Source: Pseudarthrobacter sp. MM222
GTDB taxonomy: Bacteria; Actinomycetota; Actinomycetes; Actinomycetales; Micrococcaceae
DNA length: 64,000 nt
NCBI RefSeq assembly: GCF_947090775.1
Contig: NZ_OX352321.1
Location: forward strand, 1,302,001-1,366,000
Direction: 5' to 3'
This document shows positions 9,002 through 16,700 of the stretch, one piece after another (within the stretch, counting starts at the first letter, position 1; each line of letters begins with the position of its first letter). Both the position numbers and the translations under genes were made by a program. The notes below the pieces were generated by a model. That model saw only the letters and a program-made list of their open reading frames with translations. It made no database searches and was not told the origin of the DNA.

Positions 9002-9235
9002 TTAGCTTTCGCCGGCCGAGTCCGAGCGGCCGAGGATCGTCTGCGGAATCCAGAACGAAGCGGCAAACAGCGCCAGGCAGGCGGCCATCGGCCATGGGTT
9101 GCCCAGCGTCAGGAATGACAGGGAGTACACGGAAGCGAGGAACAGGCCCAGCATCACGGCAAAGATGACGATGGTGGAGCCGAGGCTGTTCTCGGTCTGC
9201 GGGGTCTGCTCGGTCTGCTGGATCTTGCTGGACAT
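9002..9235 (-). CDS. Small two-helix membrane protein, unknown
   Basis: A 77-residue protein with a Gln/Thr-rich hydrophilic N-terminus (residues 1-18) and two hydrophobic segments (about 21-41 and 46-66) separated by a GNPWP turn. It starts at an ATG preceded by GAGGA. It follows deoC on the same strand after 53 bases, so it may be read from the deoC transcript, and it converges on the YdjM-like gene with a hairpin between them. I do not recognise a family; a short tail ending SDSAGES is the only other feature. Codon use is like its neighbours. Confidence 0.65.
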   Translation of the reverse strand: MSSKIQQTEQTPQTENSLGSTIVIFAVMLGLFLASVYSLSFLTLGNPWPMAACLALFAASFWIPQTILGRSDSAGES

Positions 9236-9288
9236 TCGTTCCTCCTCGGCCCCGTGGGGCTCAAAACTGTGGCGGCTGCCGGAACAGA

Positions 9289-10026
9289 TCAGTACGCGGA
9301 CGAACCCTGTTCACCCTTGACGATCGCGATTCCGGAGCTGGCGCCAATACGTGTTGCACCTGCAGCAATCATAGCCTGTGCGTCCGCGAGGGAACGCACG
9401 CCGCCGGAGGCCTTGACGCCCAGGTCCGGGCCAACCGTGCGGCGCATCAGGGCAACGTCTTCGGCAGTGGCCCCGCCGCCGTTGAAGCCGGTGGAGGTCT
9501 TCACGAAATCAGCGCCGGCTTCCACGGCAGCCTCGCAGGCCAGTGCCTTCTGGGCATCGTCCAGCAGGGCGGTCTCGATGATCACCTTCAGGATCGCCCC
9601 GCCTTCGTGGACGGCCTCGGCGACGGCGGTGATGTCATCGACCAGGGCGCCCTTGTCGTTGGCGCGGGCAGCGGCGATGTTGATCACCATATCCACCTCT
9701 TCGGCGCCATCCAGCACGGCGCCGCGGGCTTCGAAAGCCTTGACATCGCTCGGGGTGGCGCCCAGCGGGAAGCCGACCACGGAACAGGTCAGCACACCGG
9801 AACCCTTGAGCGCGGTCTTGACCGTCTTGACCCAGACAGGGTTGACGCAGACCGACTTGAACCGGTACTCCGCGGCCTCGGCGCAGACCTTGAGGATCTC
9901 GGCCTCGCTGGCCTCCGGCTTGAGCAGGGTGTGGTCAATAAAGGAGGCGATGTTGCCGGTGCCGGCCGTGGCATCCGGCGTAGCGGGGGTGGTGCTGCCG
10001 GCGGCCGTGGTGGCTTCGTTGCTCAT
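9289..10026 (-). CDS. deoC: Deoxyribose-phosphate aldolase
   Basis: Cleaves 2-deoxyribose-5-phosphate to acetaldehyde and glyceraldehyde-3-phosphate in deoxynucleoside catabolism. The 245-residue protein has the TIM-barrel signatures [17 protein letters not shown], the Schiff-base lysine K176 in DFVKTSTGF and the second lysine in GVKASGGVR. An Ala/Thr-rich extension of about 27 residues precedes the conserved core. The ATG at 10026 follows GAAAGGGA. A purine nucleoside phosphorylase that would feed the same salvage pathway lies 9 kb away. Its leader closely resembles those of the FAD gene and nirB (GAAAGG, then CCACC and the start codon), but I see no GlnR-type box here. Confidence 0.95.
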   Translation of the reverse strand: MSNEATTAAGSTTPATPDATAGTGNIASFIDHTLLKPEASEAEILKVCAEAAEYRFKSVCVNPVWVKTVKTALKGSGVLTCSVVGFPLGATPSDVKAFEARGAVLDGAEEVDMVINIAAARANDKGALVDDITAVAEAVHEGGAILKVIIETALLDDAQKALACEAAVEAGADFVKTSTGFNGGGATAEDVALMRRTVGPDLGVKASGGVRSLADAQAMIAAGATRIGASSGIAIVKGEQGSSAY

Positions 10027-10114
10027 GGTGGTCCCTTTCGTGGCTTCTCGGTGTCCATCTTGCCACAACGCCGAACCTGCGCCGGCGGCCCCAAACCCGC
10101 CTCCGGGGGAGCGG

Positions 10115-10969
10115 CTAGGCCGCGTCCGCGAGCGGTTCGGACAGCGTGGCCCGCAGCAGCTGCGAGGCGCAGACCGAGGCAGCCGAGGCGGCGGCCACGA
10201 GCAGTCCCAGCCGGACGCCGTCGAACACGGCGGCATCCCCGATGGCCCAGATCCCGGGCACTGAAGTGCGGAAATCCTCACCGATCACGATGCCGCCCCG
10301 CGGGGCGGTCTTCAGCCCGGCGCTCACCGAGAGGGCATCGCGGGCAATGCGTTCCTCCGCGAGGACCACCAGATCCCCGTTCATGCTGGAACCGTCTTCG
10401 AAGATCACACCGGCGGCGGGAAGCATGGAACCCGCCAGGTTGGGAACCACGGCGGCGGGCCGGAGCGTGGTGCGGACGGGACGGACACCCCTGGCACGGA
10501 GCACCGCTTCAGCCTGTCCGGCGGCCGTTCCGGTGCCGACCAGGATACCCAGCGGACGCCTGCCGAGAACCCGGGTGACGTCCTTGACGGCTTCGCCGAG
10601 GCCGTTGGCGTCGTCGATCGTGGAGTAGCTGAGGCAGCGGCCGGCGCCCTCCAGGGGCGCTCCTGCCGGGGAGGAGCCCGTGGCTATGACCAGCTGGTCG
10701 TAGGTGAACTCCAGACCGTCCGCCGTGGTGACCCGCTGACCGTCGGGGTCGATGTAGCTGACGGGCTGGCCGAAGCGCAGCGAAACCTGCGGCAGGGCGG
10801 CGAGTTCGAGGAGTTCGGCGGGGGCGTCGTCGCGGTTGCTCAGCACCGTAATGCCGCCGGCGAACGGCGTCCGGGTCAGCTGCCGGACGAGGGCCTGGGC
10901 GGCCGGACCGGCCCCGGCGATGACGATCCGGGGCCGGGTCTGGGAATCAGGAGTGGTGACGCTGGACAT
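10115..10969 (-). CDS. FAD-dependent pyridine nucleotide-disulfide oxidoreductase, nirB N-terminal paralogue
   Basis: A 284-residue flavoprotein related to the N-terminal domain of nitrite reductase. It carries the FAD motif GAGPAAQAL near residue 19, the ATGS motif in [12 protein letters not shown], a shortened NAD region with [14 protein letters not shown], and a C-terminal FAD-binding strand with [14 protein letters not shown]. That last stretch aligns directly with [13 protein letters not shown] of NirB in this window. The siroheme and Fe-S domains are absent. The ATG at 10969 follows GCGAAAGGG, nearly the leader of nirB, and the promoter also matches nirB in layout. It lies downstream of nnaR on the same strand with its own GlnR-type box. 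It may pass electrons to nitrite reductase or act as a stand-alone reductase; the substrate is unknown. Confidence 0.8.
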   Translation of the reverse strand: MSSVTTPDSQTRPRIVIAGAGPAAQALVRQLTRTPFAGGITVLSNRDDAPAELLELAALPQVSLRFGQPVSYIDPDGQRVTTADGLEFTYDQLVIATGSSPAGAPLEGAGRCLSYSTIDDANGLGEAVKDVTRVLGRRPLGILVGTGTAAGQAEAVLRARGVRPVRTTLRPAAVVPNLAGSMLPAAGVIFEDGSSMNGDLVVLAEERIARDALSVSAGLKTAPRGGIVIGEDFRTSVPGIWAIGDAAVFDGVRLGLLVAAASAASVCASQLLRATLSEPLADAA

Positions 10970-11022
10970 GGTGGGCCCTTTCGCTGGTGGCCTGTGGTGT
11001 GGCCGTCGTGCTTGTTGCACCC

Positions 11023-11076
11023 AGCGTAGGCGGAGGGTTTTTCCGGGGTGTTTCCCGGGTGTTGCCGTTTTTTCGC
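11023..11076 (-). promoter_or_regulatory. GlnR-type box and -10 of the FAD oxidoreductase gene
   Basis: Read on the minus strand, four pentamers occur at exact 11-nt steps: GCGAA (11072-11076), GCAAC (11061-11065), GAAAC (11050-11054) and GAAAA (11039-11043). The last is followed by 10 nt and a -10 hexamer TACGCT (11023-11028). GlnR boxes are described as gTnAC-N6-GaAAC repeats; the first copy here is weak. The spacing equals that in front of nirB. Confidence 0.55.
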
Positions 11077-11116
11077 AGCCCGTTCGCCAGTATTTACCAG
11101 CCGGTAATGCCCTGCG

Positions 11117-12310
11117 TCACACCCGCAGCCGGTAGCCGCGCTTGACCACGGTTTCCACCAGCCGGCCGTCCGGAAGCGAGGAGCGCAACCGGCTCACCGT
11201 CATGTCCAGGGCGTGCACGGACCCCCTCAGCTCCAGCAGTTCGGACAGGGCCTCGCGGGACAGCACGGCCCCGCCGGCACCCAGCAGCGCCCGCAGCAGC
11301 AGCAGCGGCGCCGGGGCCATCTCCACGGCCTCGCCATCGATCCGCAGGGAGCGGCCGCGGAGCTCCACGCTGCCTGAGACGGTGTCCAGCCGGCGGACGT
11401 GGTTCAGGGCCAGGTGCTCGCAGACCAGCCGGATCAGGGCGCCCATCCGGAACCGTTCCGGGACCAGCGGCTGCAGCCCGGCGTCGAGCAGCGGCTGGGC
11501 CGTGACCGGACCCACGACGGCGGTGGCGACTGTCGTCTTGAGACTCTCCACAAGCTGTTTGTACAGGCCCATCTCGTGTGCCGTGCTCCACATCGCGTCC
11601 ACCGCGGGGGCACTGGTGAACGTCAGCACGTCCAGGTTGCCGGTGCAGGCGGCCTCGATCAGCCGCGGCAGCCGGTCGGCGCCGTCGGGCTTGACCCAGC
11701 GGTACGGGGTGACGGTCAGGACGGTGGCGCCGGACATCCGCAGCCGCTCGAGCTGGCGCACATCGGTGTAGCCGTGCAGCTGGACCGCGACGGTTTTGCC
11801 GCGCACGCCTTCGGCAAGGAGCATGTCCACCAGGGTTGCGGTGGTTTCGTCGCTGCTGATCCCGACGTCGGCGAGTCCGGCCGCGCGGACCGCGCCGCGG
11901 GCCTTGGGGCCGCGGACAAACATCCGGGTTGCGCCGAGGGTCTCGAGCAGTTGCTCGCCGATCCCGAAAGTATCAGCCGCCTCGCACCAGCGGCGCATGC
12001 CGTAGGCGGTGGTGGCGATGCACAGGTCGGGCTTGGCGTCGATGATGGCGCGGGTGTCCTCGATCAGCCGCAGGTCCTCCTGCACCGGTGCGATCTTCAG
12101 CGCAGGCGCGTGCAGCACCTCGGCACCCCGCCGTTCCAGGGCCTCGATCAGGTCCTGGGAGCGCCGGTGTGAGGTGACGCCGATCCGGAATCCTTCGAGG
12201 GGCAGCTCCGCCTTTTCCAGGATCTCCTCGGCGGCGATGGCCTCCGGGGTGCCGGGAGCTCCGGGCAGGACGGCGGGGGCGACGGCGTTGAGCGCGCTCA
12301 CGGCTCTCAC
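11117..12310 (-). CDS. nnaR: HemD-like/winged-helix regulator of nitrate-nitrite assimilation (NnaR type)
   Basis: A 397-residue fusion of a uroporphyrinogen-III synthase-like domain (residues about 35-285, with FRIGVTSHRRSQDLIEALE) and an OmpR-type winged-helix domain (about 300-397, ending VVKRGYRL). In Streptomyces and mycobacteria, proteins with this architecture next to nirBD are NnaR, which acts with GlnR on nitrate/nitrite genes (established knowledge). I therefore favour a transcription factor over a haem enzyme, although residual HemD activity cannot be excluded. The GTG start at 12310 overlaps the TGA of cobA by four bases, so it is translationally coupled in a nirB-cobA-nnaR operon. 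The HemD fold may sense a siroheme-pathway tetrapyrrole (inference). Confidence 0.8.
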   Translation of the reverse strand: MRAVSALNAVAPAVLPGAPGTPEAIAAEEILEKAELPLEGFRIGVTSHRRSQDLIEALERRGAEVLHAPALKIAPVQEDLRLIEDTRAIIDAKPDLCIATTAYGMRRWCEAADTFGIGEQLLETLGATRMFVRGPKARGAVRAAGLADVGISSDETTATLVDMLLAEGVRGKTVAVQLHGYTDVRQLERLRMSGATVLTVTPYRWVKPDGADRLPRLIEAACTGNLDVLTFTSAPAVDAMWSTAHEMGLYKQLVESLKTTVATAVVGPVTAQPLLDAGLQPLVPERFRMGALIRLVCEHLALNHVRRLDTVSGSVELRGRSLRIDGEAVEMAPAPLLLLRALLGAGGAVLSREALSELLELRGSVHALDMTVSRLRSSLPDGRLVETVVKRGYRLRV

Positions 12311-13341
12311 GCCCCCATCAGGGACGCGGCGAGCCGGTCCAGGTCGGCCGCGGCTTCGGCGGAGCCCCGGTTGGCTTCGGCCACCCGGACGACGTCACCG
12401 ATCACGAGTACGGCCGGGTTTGTGCAGTCCGCGGCCGCGGTGGTGATGGTGCCCAGCTCCGCGATGGTGGTGCGCTGCCCGGGACGGTAACCCCGCTCGA
12501 CGACGGCCATCGGCATGTCTGCCCGCATCCCGGCGCGGCGCAGGCCGGCGGCGAGCTGGTGCAGGGTGCCGATGCCCATCAGGACCACGATGGTTCCGCC
12601 GAGGCCCGCCAAGTGGGTGTGCTCCTTCTCGGTCAGCGGGGCGTGGCCCGAGACCACGGTGAACATGTGGCTGACCTCGCGGTGGGTGACCGGGATCCCG
12701 GCCGCTGCGGGGACCGAGATGGCGCTGGTCACGCCGGAAATGACCCGGACCGGCACGCCGGCTTTGACGCAAGCCGCCACTTCTTCGCCGCCACGGCCGA
12801 ACACGTACGGGTCGCCGCCCTTGAGCCGCACCACGTTCCTGCCGGCGAGGGCCGCGTTGACCATGAGCTCCTCGATCCCGGACTGGCTGACCGGGTGGTG
12901 CCCGGGACGCTTTCCCACGTCCACGAGTTCGGCCGTGCTCAGCGAGGGGAGTTCCTGGTACGGGGCGAGCCGGTCGTAGAAAATGACGTCGGCGTCGCGC
13001 AGCGCCTTGATGGCCGCCACGGTCAGTAGTTCGGTGGTTCCCGGCCCGCCGCCCACCAGGGTGACCTGGCCGGCGGGACCGGCGGCGGGTTCGGCGGCGA
13101 CGGGAATGCCGGTCGCGCGGCAGCGCTCCAGCAGGGCCTCCCAGCCCGGCTGGCCGTCGTCGACCGCGGCCACCAGGAAGGGCCGTTCCGGCAGGGGACC
13201 GTCGTGCGATGCCCCGTGCGGAGTGCTGAGCCGGGAGACGATGGCGCCGGCGGCTTCGTAGCGGCGGACCGCCTGGCGCGTGGCGGTGTCCGAGCCGGTG
13301 ACCAGGATTTCGCGTCCGGTGAGATCAATGCTGAGCTGCAT
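12307..13341 (-). CDS. cobA: Uroporphyrinogen-III C-methyltransferase with a CysG-like N-terminal remnant
   Basis: Methylates uroporphyrinogen III twice with SAM to give precorrin-2, the precursor of siroheme needed by NirB. The SUMT domain (residues about 92-335) has VTLVGGGPGTTELL, the YDRL strand, VRLKGGDPYVFGRGGEE and the ITHR-equivalent PVTHREVSH. Residues 1-88 look like a degenerate precorrin-2 dehydrogenase half (GREILVTGSDTATRQAVRRYEAAG): the glycine-rich loop is reduced to one GS pair and the domain is about half the normal length, so dehydrogenase activity is doubtful. The start lies 2 bases from the nirB stop, and the gene overlaps nnaR by four bases: a tight operon with its client enzyme. 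Confidence 0.92.
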   Translation of the reverse strand: MQLSIDLTGREILVTGSDTATRQAVRRYEAAGAIVSRLSTPHGASHDGPLPERPFLVAAVDDGQPGWEALLERCRATGIPVAAEPAAGPAGQVTLVGGGPGTTELLTVAAIKALRDADVIFYDRLAPYQELPSLSTAELVDVGKRPGHHPVSQSGIEELMVNAALAGRNVVRLKGGDPYVFGRGGEEVAACVKAGVPVRVISGVTSAISVPAAAGIPVTHREVSHMFTVVSGHAPLTEKEHTHLAGLGGTIVVLMGIGTLHQLAAGLRRAGMRADMPMAVVERGYRPGQRTTIAELGTITTAAADCTNPAVLVIGDVVRVAEANRGSAEAAADLDRLAASLMGA

Positions 13342-13343
13342 GG

Positions 13344-16028
13344 CTATACCTCGTTCTCATCGCGGGGCCGCATGGGGATGGAAGCCCCGATCAGGACTGG
13401 TTGTTCGGCGGCCAGCGCCTTCTCTTCTGCAGTGGCCGGGCGCATCTGGCCGCGCTCATCCGGGACGAAGGTGATGGAGTCATCCTTCTGGTCCGGGGCG
13501 TTGACGAAGGAGCGGAACCGGCGGAGGCGCTCCGGGTCCTTCAGGGTGTCGGCCCACTCGTCCACGTAGGTGTCCACGTGCTTGGCCATTGCCGCTTCGA
13601 GTTCCGCGGCGATGCCCAGGGTGTCCTTCACCACCACGTCCTCGACGTGTTTGATGCCGCCGTCGAGCTCCTCCTGCCACCGCGCGGTGCGCTGCAGGCG
13701 GTCGGCGGTGCGGATGTAGTACATGAAGTAGCGGTCAATGTACTTGAGCAGCGTTTCGTCGTCGAGATCCTTGGCCAGCAGCTGGGCGTGCGCCGGGGTG
13801 GCACCGCCGTTGCCGCCGACGTAAAGGTTCCAGCCGTCCGCGGTAGCGATGACGCCGACGTCCTTGCCGCGGGCCTCGGCGCATTCGCGGGCACAGCCGG
13901 AGACACCCATCTTGAGCTTGTGCGGGCTGCGGAGGCCGCGATAGCGCAGTTCCAGCTGGATGGCCATGGCCACCGAGTCCTGGACACCGAAGCGGCACCA
14001 GGTGGAACCGACGCAGGACTTCACCGTGCGCAGGCTCTTGCCGTAGGCCTGGCCGGATTCGAAGCCGGCGTCCACGAGTTCCTTCCAGATCTCCGGAAGC
14101 TCCTCCAGCCGGGCGCCGAACATGTCGATGCGCTGGCCGCCGGTGATCTTGGTGTACAGGTTGTACTTCTCGGCCACGGCGGCGATGACGCCGAGCTTCT
14201 TCGGGGTGATTTCACCGCCGGCGATGCGGGGGACCACCGAGTATGTGCCGTCCTTCTGCATGTTGGCCAGGGCGCGGTCGTTGGTGTCCTGCAAGGTGCC
14301 GCGGCCGGCGTCAAGGACGTAGGCGCTGTTCTGGCTGGCCAGGATGTTGGCGATCGTCGGCTTGCAGATGTCGCAGCCATCGCCGGTGCCGTATTTGGCC
14401 ATGACCTCCTCGAAGGAGGTGAGTTCCAGGACGCGGATGGTCTCGAAGAGTTCCTGGCGGGAGAGCTCGATGTGTTCGCAGAGTGCCTTGGAGACTGCTA
14501 CACCGGACTTGGTCAGTTCGGTTTCCAGCAGCTTCTTGAGCATCGGCACACACGAACCGCAGCTGGTGCCGGCCCGGGTGCAGCCCTTCAGCTCGCCGAG
14601 CTCCTGGACGGGAGCGTTGCCGTCGCAGGCTCCGCAGCCGTTGACGGTGTCGCGGATGGTTCCGGCGGAGACGTTGTTGCAGGAGCACAGGATGGCGTCG
14701 TCCGGAAGCTCCGTGTCCGGGGCGTCGCCGCCGCCGGCGGCGGTAAGGTACGCGCCGGGTTCGGCGGCCAGTTCGCGGCCCAGCATGGGGCGCAGGCTCG
14801 TGTACGGCGAGGCGTCGCCGACGAAGATGCCGCCGAGCAGGGTCTTGGCATCGTCCGTGGTGACGATCTTCTGGTAGACGCCGCGGGCCGGGTCGGCGTA
14901 GACGATCTCGAGGGCGTGCTCGGTCCGGGCGAAAGCGTCACCGAAGCTGGCGACGTCGACGCCGGAGAGCTTGAGCTTGGTGGCGGTGTCGAAGCCCGGG
15001 AAGGTCGCTTCGCCGCCGTGCAGCCGGTCCGCGACAATCTCCGCCATGGTGTTGGCCGGGGCCACGAGGCCCAGGCACATGCCGCCGAAGTTGGCGACTT
15101 CGCCGATGGCCCAGATGCCGGGGACCTCGGTGGAGCAGTCATCGGAGATGACGACGCCGCCGCGCGGGCCGAGCTGGAACTGCGGCGCGATGCCTTCGGT
15201 TTCCGGGCCGTTGGCCAGCCGGAAGAGTTCGTCGCGGGGTTTCACGCCGATCGCGACGATGACGATGTCGGCGTCGATGATCCGGCCGTCGGCCATGAGC
15301 ACGCCGGTGACCTGGCCGTCGTCGTCGGAGAGGACCTCGGAGGGGAACACGCCGCCGTGGACGGTGAAGCCCTTGGCTTCGATGAGGCGGCCGAGGGCCT
15401 GCCCGGCGCCTTCGTCCAGCTGGGTGTTCATCAGCCAGGGGGAGCCGTTGATGACGATCGGGGTGGCGCCGAGCTGTTCGGTGCCGGCGGCGGATTCGAG
15501 GCCCAGGAGGCCGCCACCGATGGTGACGGCGTTGACCTTGCGGCCGAGCTTGGCCGTCAGCTCCGCGATCTCCTTGTTGATGGCCCGGACGTCCTCGATC
15601 GTGCGGTACACGTGGGTGAGTTCGGATCCGGCGATGGGCAGGCGGGCCGCGTCGGAGCCGGTGGCGACGACGAGCTCGTCGTACGGGTACACGGTGCCGG
15701 CCGCCGTCGTGACGGTCTTGCCTGCAGTGTCGAGGGCCGTGACGCGCTCGCCGGTCTTGAGGCTGAGGGCATCGTGGTCCCACATGGTGGCGGAGCCGAG
15801 GGTGAGGTCGACATTGCTGTCGGTGAGGGCCTTGCTCAGGGCGACGCGGTCGTACGGGAGATGTGCTTCCTCGGTGAGGACGGTGACGTGCCAGCCGTCG
15901 AGGCCCCGGGAGTGCATGGCGTCAGCAAAGCGGTGGGCTGCAGGGCCGCCGCCGGCAACCACGATGTGGCGGGGAGTTTCGGGGCGAGGTGAACCCGCTG
16001 TTTCTGGGCTGGAAGTCTGTCCGGTCAC
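13344..16028 (-). CDS. nirB: Assimilatory nitrite reductase [NAD(P)H] large subunit
   Basis: Reduces nitrite to ammonium with six electrons from NAD(P)H in the cytoplasm. The 894-residue protein has an FAD/NAD(P) module (residues 20-330, VAGGGPAAHRF and TIGGGLLGLESA), a BFD-like [2Fe-2S] domain (C448 and C450, then CTRAGTSCGSC about 30 residues later), a ferredoxin-like half domain and the sulfite/nitrite reductase domain. The four ligands of the 4Fe-4S/siroheme centre are C672 and C678 (CVGSTWC) and C712 and C716 (CARECA). It starts at a GTG after GCGAAAGG. nirD is not downstream but divergent, 257 bases away; cobA and nnaR follow instead. A four-element GlnR-type box precedes its -10. Confidence 0.97.
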   Translation of the reverse strand: MTGQTSSPETAGSPRPETPRHIVVAGGGPAAHRFADAMHSRGLDGWHVTVLTEEAHLPYDRVALSKALTDSNVDLTLGSATMWDHDALSLKTGERVTALDTAGKTVTTAAGTVYPYDELVVATGSDAARLPIAGSELTHVYRTIEDVRAINKEIAELTAKLGRKVNAVTIGGGLLGLESAAGTEQLGATPIVINGSPWLMNTQLDEGAGQALGRLIEAKGFTVHGGVFPSEVLSDDDGQVTGVLMADGRIIDADIVIVAIGVKPRDELFRLANGPETEGIAPQFQLGPRGGVVISDDCSTEVPGIWAIGEVANFGGMCLGLVAPANTMAEIVADRLHGGEATFPGFDTATKLKLSGVDVASFGDAFARTEHALEIVYADPARGVYQKIVTTDDAKTLLGGIFVGDASPYTSLRPMLGRELAAEPGAYLTAAGGGDAPDTELPDDAILCSCNNVSAGTIRDTVNGCGACDGNAPVQELGELKGCTRAGTSCGSCVPMLKKLLETELTKSGVAVSKALCEHIELSRQELFETIRVLELTSFEEVMAKYGTGDGCDICKPTIANILASQNSAYVLDAGRGTLQDTNDRALANMQKDGTYSVVPRIAGGEITPKKLGVIAAVAEKYNLYTKITGGQRIDMFGARLEELPEIWKELVDAGFESGQAYGKSLRTVKSCVGSTWCRFGVQDSVAMAIQLELRYRGLRSPHKLKMGVSGCARECAEARGKDVGVIATADGWNLYVGGNGGATPAHAQLLAKDLDDETLLKYIDRYFMYYIRTADRLQRTARWQEELDGGIKHVEDVVVKDTLGIAAELEAAMAKHVDTYVDEWADTLKDPERLRRFRSFVNAPDQKDDSITFVPDERGQMRPATAEEKALAAEQPVLIGASIPMRPRDENEV

Positions 16029-16078
16029 GGTGGGCCTTTCGCATGGGCCGCAGACGGTGCTCTGCAGCTTGTGTACCC

Positions 16079-16132
16079 AGCCTAGGCAAGTGCAGTTTCG
16101 CTTCAGTTTCCCTTATGTTTCGTGATCTTAAC
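16079..16132 (-). promoter_or_regulatory. GlnR-type box and -10 of nirB
   Basis: On the minus strand, GTTAA (16128-16132), GAAAC (16117-16121), GAAAC (16106-16110) and GAAAC (16095-16099) are each separated by exactly 6 nt, then 10 nt, then a -10 TAGGCT (16079-16084). This is the a1-b1-a2-b2 layout described for actinobacterial GlnR sites (gTnAC-N6-GaAAC twice). It is the clearest of the four boxes in the window. Confidence 0.75.
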
Positions 16133-16146
16133 TTCTGCATCACGAA
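16119..16146. promoter_or_regulatory. Inverted repeat in the nirB-nirD intergenic region
   Basis: TTCGTGAT (16119-16126) and ATCACGAA (16139-16146) form perfect 8-bp arms around 12 bases. The repeat lies midway between the divergent nirB and nirD promoters and overlaps the upstream half of the nirB GlnR-type box. It is a candidate site for NnaR or another local regulator; no experimental consensus was available to me for comparison. Confidence 0.45.
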
Positions 16147-16172
16147 TGTGTTTCGGGGCGGGTGAGGTCTCT

Positions 16173-16226
16173 TTTACCCGCCGGACACATTTGGCGCGTC
16201 CGGTTGAAACACCGCGGGCCTAGCTT
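16173..16226 (+). promoter_or_regulatory. GlnR-type box and -10 of nirD
   Basis: On the plus strand, TTTAC (16173-16177), GACAC (16184-16188), CGCGT (16195-16199, weak) and GAAAC (16206-16210) lie at 11-nt steps, followed by 10 nt and TAGCTT (16221-16226). The register is the same as at nirB, narK and the FAD gene, which supports a real site despite the weak third element. Confidence 0.55.
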
Positions 16227-16285
16227 GGATACGTGGCCGCAGGAGCGGTTGAGCACGTTAAGGGATGTATCAGAGAGGGACCGAA

Positions 16286-16663
16286 ATGACTGCCGTACTT
16301 GAGAGCGCAGCACGGAACTTTGTGGAACACCCCAGCTTTGGAACCGGCTGGCACCGAGTGTGCGCCGTGGAGGAGCTGGAGCCCGCCTGGGGCGAGGCAG
16401 CCATGATCGCGGGACGCCAGGTGGCATTGTTCCGCACCGCTGCCGGTGAGGTTTACGCCGTAGCGCAGGAGGATCCGGCGACCGGCGCGCATGTCATGGC
16501 CCGCGGTATCACTGGTTCCCGCGGGGCACGACCCACGCTGGCCTCACCGCTGCACAAGGAAGTCTATGACCTGGAAACAGGGGAGTGCCTGGGCACGCCC
16601 GGACTCCGGCTGGAGACCTTCAGCACCCGGATTGTGGCCGGGTACATCGAAGTGGAGCTCTGA
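16286..16663 (+). CDS. nirD: Nitrite reductase small subunit NirD
   Basis: A 125-residue Rieske-like accessory subunit that pairs with NirB. It shows the family's opening WHRVCAVEELEPAWG, the GRQVALFR strand and the closing SPLHKEVYDLETGEC stretch. As in most NirD proteins, the Cys-His pairs that would bind a Rieske cluster are missing, so it is structural rather than redox-active. The ATG at 16286 follows GAGAGGGA. It is transcribed away from nirB, unusual compared with the common nirBD order, and is followed by a hairpin at 16662-16700. Its own promoter carries a GlnR-type box, which would keep the two subunits in step. Confidence 0.93.
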   Translation: MTAVLESAARNFVEHPSFGTGWHRVCAVEELEPAWGEAAMIAGRQVALFRTAAGEVYAVAQEDPATGAHVMARGITGSRGARPTLASPLHKEVYDLETGECLGTPGLRLETFSTRIVAGYIEVEL

Positions 16664-16700
16664 AGCCCCGGAGCTCCAGGACTCCCGTAAGCGGGGCTTC
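16662..16700. terminator. Hairpin between nirD and the phosphomutase
   Basis: GAAGCCCCG (16662-16670) pairs with CGGGGCTTC (16692-16700), a perfect 9-bp stem with a 21-base loop that can fold further. It overlaps the nirD stop and touches the last base of the convergent phosphomutase gene, so it may terminate both. There is no T-run. Confidence 0.5.

Noticed and set aside
13401..15992. An 863-codon open frame on the plus strand opposite nirB
   Set aside because: Low-complexity Gly/Asp/Val translation with no motif; NirB on the other strand has all cofactor ligands.
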